A DNA stretch of 64,000 nt from an uncultured Bacteroidota bacterium (GCA_903904855.1 CAIVEH010000121.1:79338-143337); one strand, 5' to 3'. Counted from the first letter of the stretch, positions 43,165-51,589 are shown. Notes: generated by a model not told the origin, from the letters alone. Program-made: numbers and translations.

Positions 43165-44049
43165 TTATTTCAGATATTCCAGCAGATCATCTGCTTGTTT
43201 TAAGTACTTTATGTTGTCAGATCCGGATTCACTAATTGGGAATAGTTGTGTATTACCAGCAACCAGTATCCGGCTGTTTTTTGCGAAATCACAGATTTTA
43301 TTTAGTTGCTCCTGTATCTCCCAACCTGGCCTTTTGGTAATATAAAAGAGCAACAAAAATGATGGCTTGATGGCAGGGATAACTTTTTCAATGCTCTCCA
43401 GCCGGATGCTTTGCCCCAGGTAAACAGAATCGTATCCCTTTGATCGGATCATATAATTTGCCAGTAAAAGCCCCGTATCGTGCCACTCACCTTCCGGCAG
43501 GAACAGAAGGAATTTTTTACTATTAATCTCAGGCCTTGGCAGCATATCAGTAAAGGCCATTAATTTCCTCCTGATGATGCAGGTGGCAAAGTGTTCCTGA
43601 GCAGCCTCGGTATCGCCGGTACTCCATAAAATACCTACCCTGATCATAAACGGATAAACAATGGTGGTCATTAATTCATAAAGCCCTGTTTTTTCTGCCA
43701 ATGAAGTAAACAGATCCTCAAATCCGGCTTCATCGAATGACATAGTTAAATCCAGAAAACTGTTTATAGAACTGGCAATGAGGCTGTCGTCAGTTGTATT
43801 CTGAGGCAGAGAAATGATATACTCGCCGATTTCATTTTCACTTAGTGCCGCTATTTTTGAAATTTTATAGCCATAAGACAACAGCGTAGAAACATTAAGC
43901 AGTTTGCGTACCTCATCATCGGTATAATACCGCCTGTTGGTTTCTGTTCTTAAAGGGCTGATGAGGTTGTAGCGTTTTTCCCAAATACGTATGGTGTGCG
44001 CCTTAATCCCGGTCAGCCGTTCCAGGTCATTTATCTGGTATGGCTTCAT
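43165..44049 (-). CDS. carH: CarH-type MerR regulator with B12-binding domain (light sensor)
   Basis: 294 residues. MerR winged helix at 3-70 (YQINDLERLTGIKAHTIRIW, NRRYYTDDEVRKLLNV). The middle helical bundle contains W142-x9-E152-H153 (WSTGDTEAAQEH), exactly the spacing of the adenosylcobalamin-capping motif of CarH. The Rossmann part has E188-W189-H190-D-T-G193, the (E/D)xHxxG motif whose His ligates cobalt. So it should bind AdoCbl, repress in the dark as a tetramer and release DNA in light (known for Thermus CarH; inferred here). First gene of the pigment operon, with an inverted repeat over its own start, implying autoregulation. Confidence 0.87.
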   Translation of the reverse strand: MKPYQINDLERLTGIKAHTIRIWEKRYNLISPLRTETNRRYYTDDEVRKLLNVSTLLSYGYKISKIAALSENEIGEYIISLPQNTTDDSLIASSINSFLDLTMSFDEAGFEDLFTSLAEKTGLYELMTTIVYPFMIRVGILWSTGDTEAAQEHFATCIIRRKLMAFTDMLPRPEINSKKFLLFLPEGEWHDTGLLLANYMIRSKGYDSVYLGQSIRLESIEKVIPAIKPSFLLLFYITKRPGWEIQEQLNKICDFAKNSRILVAGNTQLFPISESGSDNIKYLKQADDLLEYLK

Positions 44050-44085
44050 TTTGTTTAATTATTTCTCTGTAAAATTAAACAAAAT
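44048..44085. promoter_or_regulatory. Candidate CarH operator: perfect 13-bp inverted repeat
   Basis: ATTTTGTTTAATT (44048-44060) and AATTAAACAAAAT (44073-44085) are perfect inverted copies with a 12-base spacer. The inner arm overlaps the carH start codon. MerR-family operators are inverted repeats at the promoter, and the half-site recurs before crtI. Confidence 0.6.
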
Positions 44086-44155
44086 ACCAAAAGACAGGAT
44101 TATATTTTATTATAGAGGTATAGCTTTCCCCTTATATTGTTAATTGGTGATAATA

Positions 44156-44258
44156 TTAATTTGCCTTTATGTATGTATCCCGGTTATACTTCTGCCTGTA
44201 ATCCAGAGACGAAACCTGTGATTTTTTTAAAGCAGTACGGAAAGCCTTATTGTTAGCA
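44156..44258 (-). pseudogene. C-terminal remnant of an AraC-type regulator
   Basis: Minus-strand frame FANNKAFRTALKKSQVSSLD then YRQKYNRDTYIKAN and TAA. It matches the end of the intact regulator at 44837-45811 (SDSKAFRTTFKKITGLSPFD, YRKKYNREM) at amino-acid and DNA level, roughly three quarters of the bases identical by eye. Only the last 34 or so residues exist; the rest is missing and the toxin gene stop lies right next to it. Confidence 0.7.
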
Positions 44259-44265
44259 AAGTTGA

Positions 44266-44571
44266 TTATTGAACCCTGCTTCGAGCTATTAATGGATTTC
44301 TTCCCTGGAAAATTATGGAAGTAATAATGATTGTATTATCGTCGAGATAAAAATGAATAGCATAAGGGAATTTATCGGTGTATGCAATCCGTACATTTTT
44401 ATAACGAATTGTATGAGCGTATGGATTACGCCTGATCATTAAAATACAGGATTTTACAGCTTGAGCAAATCGATTGCTTAGTCCTTTTATTTGCTGTTGT
44501 TTATACCATTCTCTTGCTAAATTAAATTCAATTAACGCAGGAGGAATAATATAGTAATTATACTTCATCAT
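44266..44571 (-). CDS. RelE/ParE-family toxin
   Basis: 101 residues (99-100 if the second Met is used). The opening YYIIPPALIEFNLAREWYKQ and the following GLSNRFAQAVKSCILMIRRN, NPYAHTIRYKNVRIAYTDKF and PYAIHFYLDDNTIIITSIIF follow the ParE/RelE fold, including the N-P-x8-R(Y)K-R element and the late 'PY-I-Y--D' strand pair. Whether it cuts mRNA or poisons gyrase cannot be told. Overlaps the antitoxin by about 14 bases; antitoxin first, toxin second. Confidence 0.85.
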   Translation of the reverse strand: MMKYNYYIIPPALIEFNLAREWYKQQQIKGLSNRFAQAVKSCILMIRRNPYAHTIRYKNVRIAYTDKFPYAIHFYLDDNTIIITSIIFQGRNPLIARSRVQ

Positions 44572-44782
44572 CCCTATCTAATTCTGCAATGAAATCTTCA
44601 ATAGGGATCAATTGTTCCGGATGTGCTTTTATAAAATCCAGTCTTTGATCAATTAAGGTTCTTTCCCATTCCGGAACATCTTCAATATCAGGATGTTTTT
44701 CTGTAATTTGATTCCAATCTTTAATAGGAATAAAAACCCCGATTGGATCTCCGTTACTATCAAATGTATATTGTGCAACCAT
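44558..44782 (-). CDS. Antitoxin of the ParE-type pair
   Basis: 74 residues, acidic. A beta strand opening (MVAQYTFDSNGDPIGVFIPI) resembles the Phd/DUF2281-like antitoxins of Bacteroidota, followed by helices (DWNQITEKHPDIEDVPEW, TLIDQRLDFIKAHPEQLIPI) and a very acidic end EDFIAELDRDDEV that would wrap the toxin. No clear DNA-binding motif beyond the N-terminal strands. Its gene is first in the pair; together they sit between two AraC-like sequences. Confidence 0.75.
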   Translation of the reverse strand: MVAQYTFDSNGDPIGVFIPIKDWNQITEKHPDIEDVPEWERTLIDQRLDFIKAHPEQLIPIEDFIAELDRDDEV

Positions 44783-44836
44783 AAAACCACTTATTCAGAA
44801 TGTTATAAGATATAATGCAAGTTACAAAAATTATCC

Positions 44837-45811
44837 TTATGATGTTGTCATTTCCCGGTTATACTTCTTCCGGTAATCAAACGGCGACAAGCCTGTGATT
44901 TTCTTAAATGTAGTCCTGAAAGCCTTGCTATCAGAGTAGCCTACGGCATACATCACTTCATTTATATTGTCGCGACCTGATTCCAGGCTTTTTTTGGCGG
45001 CTTCTATTTTTACACGTTGCAGGTATTCAACCGGAGTATTGGCTGTGGCCTTTTTGAAGCGTCTTTCGAAATTGCGGCGACTTATTAGGAATAAGCCTGC
45101 AAGCTGATCAACCGATATCTTTTTGTCCACATTGCTTTCCATGTATTCCTGGGCTTTCTTTATAGGTTCATCTTCATGTCCTTTCTGGCCCATAAATATA
45201 TTGAATGGCGCCTGGCTGCTGCGCTCTATCTCAATTTCAAATACCTTGGATAAAAATACGGCAACATCCCTGCCACAGTATTTCTCAACCAGGTATAATA
45301 CAAGGTTAATAAATGAATAAGCTCCGCCGCTGCTGTATATCCCCTGTTCATCGGTAATTATTTTCTCCGGTACGAGGTTTACATCAGGAAACTGCTGCCG
45401 GAAATGTTCGGCAGCAAGCCAATGAGTAGTGCACTGTCTGCCATTAACCAACCCTGTGCTGGCCAGCAGGAAAGCGCCGACACATAAACTGGCCACTTCA
45501 GCGCCTCTATTATGCTGATTGTAAATCCAATCAATAAACTTCAGATTAAGCGGGAGTGACCTGGGTTCCAGAGCTGGTATAATTATCAGATCGGTCTTCT
45601 TTACCTCATCGATCATTTTATCCGGATGCACAGAAAACAGCCCATTATAAAGGTCAGTTGAGCCTGAAAGGCCTACGAGATGAATATCGAAAGCAGGCTT
45701 CCTTCCTGTTTTTTCAAGATAATCATTGGCGCCAGTCAGTACTTTGAAAGGGCCTACTATGCTGCTCAATATGCTATCGCCTTGGGGCACCAGTATAGAA
45801 ACGTGTTTCAT
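44837..45811 (-). CDS. GlxA-type transcription regulator (DJ-1/PfpI plus AraC)
   Basis: 324 residues from ATG 45811 (MKHVSILVPQGDSILSSIVG); the frame is open further but upstream holds the promoter. N-terminal DJ-1/PfpI-like domain (about 1-190) with ASLCVGAFLLASTGLVNGRQ near 133, then an AraC double helix-turn-helix (about 225-320): KISVDQLAGLFLISRRNFER and VEYLQRVKIEAAKKSLESGR, ending SPFDYRKKYNREM. Divergent from the NTF2/VOC/DinB genes at 46041, which it may control; common gene arrangement for this regulator type. Confidence 0.88.
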   Translation of the reverse strand: MKHVSILVPQGDSILSSIVGPFKVLTGANDYLEKTGRKPAFDIHLVGLSGSTDLYNGLFSVHPDKMIDEVKKTDLIIIPALEPRSLPLNLKFIDWIYNQHNRGAEVASLCVGAFLLASTGLVNGRQCTTHWLAAEHFRQQFPDVNLVPEKIITDEQGIYSSGGAYSFINLVLYLVEKYCGRDVAVFLSKVFEIEIERSSQAPFNIFMGQKGHEDEPIKKAQEYMESNVDKKISVDQLAGLFLISRRNFERRFKKATANTPVEYLQRVKIEAAKKSLESGRDNINEVMYAVGYSDSKAFRTTFKKITGLSPFDYRKKYNREMTTS

Positions 45812-45825
45812 AAATATACTTTTGA

Positions 45826-45833
45826 CAAAGCTA
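45826..45833 (-). promoter_or_regulatory. TAGCTTTG -7 element of the GlxA-type regulator
   Basis: TAnnTTTG match on the minus strand, 15 bases before the ATG at 45811; a TTG about 20 bases further up could be the -33 box. Confidence 0.5.
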
Positions 45834-46040
45834 CACCAATACATTGTCGCAATCAACCCCTCAGAATGGCGTAATTGCACATCAGCCGCTTCAATATTTG
45901 CACCTAAGTTTGCTATCAGAAAATCTGGATACGTCAAAGTCAGGATAACAAAGATGATTGATCAATTAGCTTATTAACAATAATACAATTTTCAATACGG
46001 CGCATGTTACCTAATTTCATAACCAACAAAAAAACATAAA

Positions 46041-46394
46041 ATGACCACACAAGAAGTAGCCAACCGCCTCGTAGAGCTTTGCAGGCAAGGACAAATTGAA
46101 GCCGCTCAGACTGAATTGTATGCTGAAGATTGCAGCAGCCTGGAGCCAGAAAATTCCCCTATGGGAAATGTTACCGGATTGCCTGCAATTATTGAAAAAA
46201 GCAAGCATTTCGAAACCATGATTGAGGAGATCCATAGCACCTCAATATCAGACCCGATTATTGGCGGTAATTGTTTTTCAATAAACTGGCTGATGGACGT
46301 AACCATGAAGGGAATGGGCCGCAGGGCAATGGATGAAATCTGCGTGTACAAGGTTAAAGATGGCAAAATTATTACTGAACAATTTTTCTATTAA
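46041..46394 (+). CDS. NTF2-like (SnoaL-type) small enzyme or binding protein
   Basis: 117 residues: QEVANRLVELCRQGQIEAAQ, YAEDCSSLEPENSPMGNVTG, FETMIEEIHSTSISDPIIGG and ICVYKVKDGKIITEQFF follow the cone-shaped NTF2 fold of SnoaL-like proteins. No catalytic residues can be assigned. First gene of a three-gene group with VOC and DinB members, 40 bases upstream of the VOC gene. Confidence 0.82.
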   Translation: MTTQEVANRLVELCRQGQIEAAQTELYAEDCSSLEPENSPMGNVTGLPAIIEKSKHFETMIEEIHSTSISDPIIGGNCFSINWLMDVTMKGMGRRAMDEICVYKVKDGKIITEQFFY

Positions 46395-46433
46395 TCAACA
46401 ATTTTTTATTCAACAATCTAAAAAACAAAAATT

Positions 46434-46817
46434 ATGGACGGCAATGTAAACATCATCAACTGGTTCGAAGTATCTGTTAGTGATATCGCAAGGGCAAAGA
46501 AATTTTATGAAACAATTTTTTCCATCGAAATGCATCAAATGGAAATGATGGGAATGCAGATGGCATTCTTCCCGATGGAAAACGGTAATGGCAAAGTATC
46601 TGGCTCATTGGTGCAGGGGCAATACCATGTTCCATCACTGGATGGCGCCAAGCTTTATTTTAATGGCAACCCCGATCTCGAAGTTGCATTAAGCAAAGTA
46701 GAAGCCGCCGGTGGAAAAGTAACTATGCCTAAAACGAGTATCGGAGACAATATGGGTTACATGGCATGGTTCATTGATACTGAGGGCAATGCTGTTGCTA
46801 TGCATTCAAACAACTAA
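46434..46817 (+). CDS. VOC (glyoxalase/bleomycin-resistance) superfamily protein
   Basis: 127 residues with two beta-alpha-beta-beta-beta halves: NWFEVSVSDIARAKKFYETI at the N-terminus and FNGNPDLEVALSKVEAAGGK with GYMAWFIDTEGNAVAMHS at the end. The usual metal ligands (His at the first strand, Glu at the last) are not all kept: the first strand has Glu in place of His. Hence probably not a metal-dependent dioxygenase; a binding or lyase role is possible. Middle gene of the group. Confidence 0.85.
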   Translation: MDGNVNIINWFEVSVSDIARAKKFYETIFSIEMHQMEMMGMQMAFFPMENGNGKVSGSLVQGQYHVPSLDGAKLYFNGNPDLEVALSKVEAAGGKVTMPKTSIGDNMGYMAWFIDTEGNAVAMHSNN

Positions 46818-46845
46818 TATTTTTCAAAACATTAAAACCTAAACA

Positions 46846-47337
46846 ATGGCATCCACCGCAGCTGGGCTGAAAGCCCAATTTGATTTGCATACACGACTTT
46901 ATAATAACGTATTAGATGGTATTTCAGATGATGAAGCAGTAAGCAGAAAAGACGACCATGTGAACCATATGAAGTGGGTTGCAGGGCATCTGCTCAACAC
47001 CCGGCTTGAAGGTATGAACCGCCTGACTGGCGGTGAGGCAGATTCAAGCTATGCTGAAAAGTTCGGGCGCAGTTCCGTACTCGATCCTACAGGGGCTTCG
47101 TATCCTCCAATCAGTGAAATGATAGCCAAATGGAATGAAGTATCTCCTTCAATCAGCGGTCGATTTAATCATTTACCCGAAGAATTGTTGGATTCACCAG
47201 CCCCTTCTCAATCTCCTATACCAGATGAAAGCTTTCGCGGATTGATTGCATTCCTTTTATCTCATGAAGCCTATCATGTAGGCCAGCTGGGCATCTTAAG
47301 GAAACTGGCTGGTAAAGATGCAATGTCTTATAGATAA
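46846..47337 (+). CDS. DinB/YfiT-like four-helix protein
   Basis: 163 residues. Helices with the DinB metal-site pattern: MKWVAGHLLNTRLEGMNRLT (His about 48) and the late FLLSHEAYHVGQLGILRK (His pair HEAYH near 140), which supply three histidines. DinB proteins act as small thiol- or metal-linked transferases, mostly unassigned. Last gene of the NTF2/VOC/DinB group; followed by a very strong terminator. Confidence 0.85.
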   Translation: MASTAAGLKAQFDLHTRLYNNVLDGISDDEAVSRKDDHVNHMKWVAGHLLNTRLEGMNRLTGGEADSSYAEKFGRSSVLDPTGASYPPISEMIAKWNEVSPSISGRFNHLPEELLDSPAPSQSPIPDESFRGLIAFLLSHEAYHVGQLGILRKLAGKDAMSYR

Positions 47338-47354
47338 CCTCTTTCTAAACCGAT

Positions 47355-47392
47355 AAAATAAAGGCGCGGCATTTTTGCCGCGCCTTTATTTT
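47355..47392. terminator. Bidirectional terminator, perfect 16-bp stem
   Basis: AAAATAAAGGCGCGGC and its complement with a 6-base loop, between the convergent DinB and sialidase-like genes. Confidence 0.92.
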
Positions 47393-47409
47393 ATTACAGG
47401 TATTTCAGT

Positions 47410-49209
47410 TTATTGAACAACTAAACTCCTTGTTGCAATAAGGCCATTGTTATCCTGAACTGATAGTACATAAGCTCCTTTAGCCATTCCATTCAGTGCA
47501 ACAGTAATGTTCTGTTCGCCATTGGTGAGGAGATAATGTTGTGTTGTCAAGACCCTGCCATTTATATCAGTAATCTGAACAGTTACCGGCTCGCTTTTAC
47601 TGGCATTAACCTTAACAGTAACTTTGTCAGTGGCAGGATTAGGGAACAATGATAGTACCTGCACATTGTCGTTAACAGAAGTTATTTCTTTAATTCCGAG
47701 GGTGCAGTAATTTACCCTGGAAAAATATACTTTAGGCCCGGCATTATTTCTGCCATCGCTCCAGGTAGAGTAAACCACACATTGCGTGCGTACAGAACGG
47801 TTATAATCTCCGAAAAACATACTGCTGTTGGTATCTGCCGCGCCTATATACTTATAATTTGTGGGTACCGAAGAAACCAGCTGAGGGGAATAAAATGTGT
47901 TACCATTATCTGTTGAATTGATCACATAATACCTGGCCGAATCAGCTGTATCTACTGCTGCAACAGATATGGCAACATTATTACCATAAGCAGCAACAGT
48001 TGGCATAATGGTAATTTTACCACCGAGCAATTTGTTAATAGTATCGGTTGCACTCCAGGTTACTCCTCCATCTGTAGAATGCGAATAATAGGAATTCACT
48101 GTTCCTCCAGGGAAATCACTCCATACGATGTGAACATTACTGCCTGTTCCCGATGGCCCGTTTATGGCCATATTTATGGCGGCATTTTCCCTGTTCTGTA
48201 CTACAAAAGGAGGATTAGGGAACATGGTACCGGTATAAGCTACAACACTACTCGTTCCGAAACTGACACCACCATCGGCCGAGGCTACATGCCTTACACA
48301 GGAGTTATCAATATCAGCAAGGCTCATGTGCAGCACTCCGGCATTGTCAACCTCTACATTACCAAACTGAGTACCTCCAACATATGCAGACACCATATTG
48401 CCAAATGTATCAATACCCGGTATCAATACTTTTATGGCTTCTGCAGATGGTAAGGATACATCACCCGGGAAATCCACAAAACTGCAGTAGACGTTACCCT
48501 GATGCGGACCTCCGCTGTTATCCACCGCAAGCCATTCTCTGTCCGTTATACCATCTTTATAAATAAATGGATCCTGTGTCATAGCATTTAAAGCACCACG
48601 GCCAATAAAATGCTTTGAGGCTACACTCCAGGTATGGCCTTTGTTGGTTGAGTATGCCCAGTTCAGGGTAAAAAAGGCTGTATCAAATGATGGCTTTACG
48701 GTAAGGTATATCCACGCATAATAAACCTTCCCGTTTTTGTCCCAGGCAAAAGCAGGATCTCCGCCGCCAGCTGCAAACTGGCCGGGAAAATCGGCGCTCA
48801 GAATACCGGTACTGTTGAAGTTGCTCAGGCTCCATGATGCCCCGCCATTACTGGAGTAATATACCGGGAAGGTAAGCGCCCCACTTGAGTTTTGCTGCAT
48901 AAAACTCAATAAAAGGTTATTGCTGTCGGTGGGATCATATATTACCGATATCTCCCCTTCTCCAATGGTATTTGGGTTGGCTGATACTCTTTGATCTGTA
49001 GCTGTTGTTTTGCCTGCCATTCTTTCCCTTACTTCGTCATTCCTTCCGGTAAGTTGCCCGGGCAAATTAAACCCCTTCTCCTCCAATACTTTCCTCAGCA
49101 ACTCCTGCCGGCTCTCAGGTGTTTGCTTTACCTGCCCGATGGCATGGACTCCTGGCAAAAGAAAAACCCCCAGAATAAGGAATGTAAAATAGCTAGTAGA
49201 ATTGCGCAT
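47410..49209 (-). CDS. T9SS-secreted sialidase-like (BNR) protein
   Basis: 599 residues. Signal peptide near MRNSTSYFTFLILGVFLLPG. Five Asp-box (BNR) repeats (SSNGGASWSLSN, STNKGHTWSVAS, ADGGVSFGTS, STDGGVTWSATD, STDNGNTFYSPQ) mark a six-bladed propeller of the sialidase type. The catalytic Arg triad, Tyr/Glu pair is not evident, so enzymatic activity is uncertain. The last 80 residues are a Por-secretion sorting domain (LSLFPNPATDKVTVKVNAS, ITDINGRVLTTQHYLL, MAKGAYVLSVQDNNG). A short segment right after the signal (PESRQELLRKVLEEKGFNLP) is shared with the small gene 17 bases upstream. Confidence 0.82.
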   Translation of the reverse strand: MRNSTSYFTFLILGVFLLPGVHAIGQVKQTPESRQELLRKVLEEKGFNLPGQLTGRNDEVRERMAGKTTATDQRVSANPNTIGEGEISVIYDPTDSNNLLLSFMQQNSSGALTFPVYYSSNGGASWSLSNFNSTGILSADFPGQFAAGGGDPAFAWDKNGKVYYAWIYLTVKPSFDTAFFTLNWAYSTNKGHTWSVASKHFIGRGALNAMTQDPFIYKDGITDREWLAVDNSGGPHQGNVYCSFVDFPGDVSLPSAEAIKVLIPGIDTFGNMVSAYVGGTQFGNVEVDNAGVLHMSLADIDNSCVRHVASADGGVSFGTSSVVAYTGTMFPNPPFVVQNRENAAINMAINGPSGTGSNVHIVWSDFPGGTVNSYYSHSTDGGVTWSATDTINKLLGGKITIMPTVAAYGNNVAISVAAVDTADSARYYVINSTDNGNTFYSPQLVSSVPTNYKYIGAADTNSSMFFGDYNRSVRTQCVVYSTWSDGRNNAGPKVYFSRVNYCTLGIKEITSVNDNVQVLSLFPNPATDKVTVKVNASKSEPVTVQITDINGRVLTTQHYLLTNGEQNITVALNGMAKGAYVLSVQDNNGLIATRSLVVQ

Positions 49210-49226
49210 GATTTATGTATTTACGA

Positions 49227-49445
49227 TTATTTATGTTTTGTTGTATCGGGGATATGAAATCCTTTTTCTTTTAATGTTCTATGCAATAGTTCTTTCCTCT
49301 TTTCAGGGGGCTGTTTTATGTTCTTATGTTGTTCTGATTTTTTATGCTTTAAAGTGCTAACAGGTTTTACCTTACCGCTCTGAGCATAAAGTTGCAAAGA
49401 AATCAATAGCAGAACAAAAAGAATTAACGATTTGGTAATTTTCAT
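49227..49445 (-). CDS. Small secreted protein sharing the propeller protein's N-terminal motif
   Basis: 72 residues. Signal peptide MKITKSLILFVLLLISLQLY, then AQ. The end, PPEKRKELLHRTLKEKGF followed by HIPD, aligns with PESRQELLRKVLEEKGF and NLPG at residues 31-51 of the neighbouring sialidase-like protein. So the gene looks like a stand-alone copy of that region, either a duplication remnant or a partner with the same binding motif. It precedes the larger gene by 17 bases, in one operon. Confidence 0.7.
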   Translation of the reverse strand: MKITKSLILFVLLLISLQLYAQSGKVKPVSTLKHKKSEQHKNIKQPPEKRKELLHRTLKEKGFHIPDTTKHK

Positions 49446-49601
49446 TAATGTAAAGGTAAATAAATCGTTATGTCAAAATGTTAAAATATGTTTAATGGCC
49501 GTTATATCACTTCAATTCCAAATTACTTCAATGATGATGGCGTCTGTCATGTAATTCTACTTATCATCTCTCAGAAGGCACTAATTTTTTAGATTAATTA
49601 T

Positions 49602-50411
49602 TTAATGTTCCAGGAATGTCTTTTCCTTCATCTTGAAAGATTTCTCAGAAATCTTCATCAAGGGAGTAAAATTTCTTTTCTTCAAGGCGTAATAAAGAAA
49701 GGGATTTACATTCCCGAAATAGTAAGACGGTACTTCACCCATGCTTTTTATAGTGAAGTTACCCATATTGAGTATATCTGCGCTTTGTACCAAAACATCC
49801 CTGCCCATGAGGTAATTTTCTACCTGTATATCTATAAAAGAGGTAGCCTTTGTGTTAAGGGATGATTGAGCGATAACAGCACCTGTATCCAGTGTTTCAT
49901 CGATGAAATGACAGGATACACCGATTTTATCTTTAATGCCATAAAACATACACCAGAATGTAGATTCTATACCCCTGACCTCAGGCATAATAGCATGATG
50001 CAGATTAATAGTACCTCGCTTTGCCAGGCTAAAAGTACAGGGTTTCATAATTCCTGCCCCGCATTGCAGGATGATGTCGGGCTGCACTTCTGTCAGGAAT
50101 TGCACACTCTTTGCATCGTTTACGGAATCTGCATAACCCTGCCTGAAATTCTTCCTATCAATAGGTGAAACATGTGCTGTGAGCCTGTTTTTTATCTCAT
50201 TGAGGTCGTGCTCCCAATCAAATCGGCCATCATTATTCTTCAGTTCACTGTACTTTCTCCGGAGTTTATCCCACAAAGTCTTTTGTGGTTCCTGACGGCT
50301 CTTCAGGTTGAGAAATGAATAATTGTGATCAGGCCTGTTTTGCACCAGGTGGTTTATATTCAACAGATTGGTTACAGACGTATTTTCGGTAGTATAAAAG
50401 CAGATGTTCAT
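49602..50411 (-). CDS. Formyltransferase-family enzyme (sugar N-formyltransferase-like)
   Basis: 269 residues. The tetrahydrofolate-dependent formyltransferase signature is clear: INLHHAIMPEVRGIESTFW (Asn-x-His near 135) and VSCHFIDETLDTGAVIAQ with the catalytic Asp in LDTG near 172. It lacks the C-terminal tRNA-binding domain of Met-tRNA formyltransferase, so an amino-sugar or other amine acceptor is likelier. Its start overlaps the deacetylase stop by four bases (ATGA), a coupling that suggests the two act on the same glycan: deacetylation makes a free amine, formylation caps it (inference). Confidence 0.8.
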   Translation of the reverse strand: MNICFYTTENTSVTNLLNINHLVQNRPDHNYSFLNLKSRQEPQKTLWDKLRRKYSELKNNDGRFDWEHDLNEIKNRLTAHVSPIDRKNFRQGYADSVNDAKSVQFLTEVQPDIILQCGAGIMKPCTFSLAKRGTINLHHAIMPEVRGIESTFWCMFYGIKDKIGVSCHFIDETLDTGAVIAQSSLNTKATSFIDIQVENYLMGRDVLVQSADILNMGNFTIKSMGEVPSYYFGNVNPFLYYALKKRNFTPLMKISEKSFKMKEKTFLEH

Positions 50412-51409
50412 TGGTGCAGCATTTTATAGAGTATCTCATTATTGTTGCCCATAAACGGATACAGGCCATATCTTGCAAAAGTAAAATCCCGCGTGCCTGC
50501 ATCATCTGTTTTATAATCAACCAGGAATTGATTTGCAAATCCTTCTTTAAGTAAAGAGTCATTCAGCAATTCGGTATACGAACCATCCGGGAAACCTATT
50601 GTGGCAACTTCTTTCTGCGTTATATTTTCGAGGTATTTTTTTGATAAAAGAACTTCGCTCACTGCGTCTTCATTTGATAAAGAGCCCAGATTGTTGTGAT
50701 AAAAACCATGGGAACCAATAGTGATATTTTTACTAAGGGAAGTTTTATAAATTTCTTCATCGGTCATCAGTTGCCAGTAGTCCTGCAGGCCTGCGGTTTT
50801 AGTAAAATCATAGATTGCGAGCAACTGAGATACCAGTTCTTCCTTCTCTGAATACCCGGCTGTTTTACTATCCTTTATATACTTTTTGAGCAGTATGCCG
50901 CTTTCCGGTTGTATGAAATCAGTTTTCCTGAAAATGAATTCATTACTATTAATGGTAATCCTGCAGCCTTCTTTTGCATGACTACTAACTATGTCCATAG
51001 CATCGGCCCACAATATTTTTTTTTCAAGCGAACCTACGCCTGTAATGAAATAAACCGCATGAACATTATACTTATCCAGAACTGGCAGTGCATAACGGTA
51101 ATTATTGGCATAACCATCATCAAATGTGAGCAACACATTGGGTTTCTGATTTGAAAATCTGCGGTTTGCAAAATCTGAATACGTTAGAATATGGCAATGC
51201 TTTTTCAGATCTGTAATTTGTTTTTCAAAATTGGCCTGGCTGAAAAACCGTTGGTTGTACCTCGTATCCTGCTTTTTATCAATACCATGATACATGAGGA
51301 TAAAAAACTGCTTATCCGATTGTTTGGAGAAGTAACCTTTATTGATCAGCTTATTGGAAACTACTTTGCGCAAAGTAATAAATTTCGATTGCAGGTTTCC
51401 TGGCTTCAT
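50408..51409 (-). CDS. Polysaccharide deacetylase (NodB-fold)
   Basis: 333 residues, CE4-type fold. NodB motif 1 is seen as NVLLTFDDGYANNYRYALPV (Asp pair binding metal and acting as base), motif 2 as TIGSHGFYHNNLGSLS (H-x3-H), and motif 3 with ATIGFPDGSYTE. No N-terminal signal, so likely cytoplasmic or membrane-associated; the acetyl donor site is probably a lipid-linked or activated sugar. First gene of the pair with the formyltransferase. A near-promoter TACCTTTA lies about 15 bases upstream. Confidence 0.85.
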   Translation of the reverse strand: MKPGNLQSKFITLRKVVSNKLINKGYFSKQSDKQFFILMYHGIDKKQDTRYNQRFFSQANFEKQITDLKKHCHILTYSDFANRRFSNQKPNVLLTFDDGYANNYRYALPVLDKYNVHAVYFITGVGSLEKKILWADAMDIVSSHAKEGCRITINSNEFIFRKTDFIQPESGILLKKYIKDSKTAGYSEKEELVSQLLAIYDFTKTAGLQDYWQLMTDEEIYKTSLSKNITIGSHGFYHNNLGSLSNEDAVSEVLLSKKYLENITQKEVATIGFPDGSYTELLNDSLLKEGFANQFLVDYKTDDAGTRDFTFARYGLYPFMGNNNEILYKMLHQ

Positions 51410-51589
51410 TAACTGTAAACATTAAAGGTAGATGCGTAAAAATAAGATTTTTTGCGAAGCAGCAGGTAATTAATGAGGCAAAAAGGAGATTAGCTCATCG
51501 GGATATTTATTTTACCACTGAATTTTAATTGTAAATTCGCCTTTGATAATAATGAACATAATAAATTTTAAAGCCGGAGATAATCATTC

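Noticed and set aside
47410..49209. Active sialidase
   Set aside because: Asp-boxes are clear but the catalytic Arg triad and Tyr/Glu pair could not be identified.
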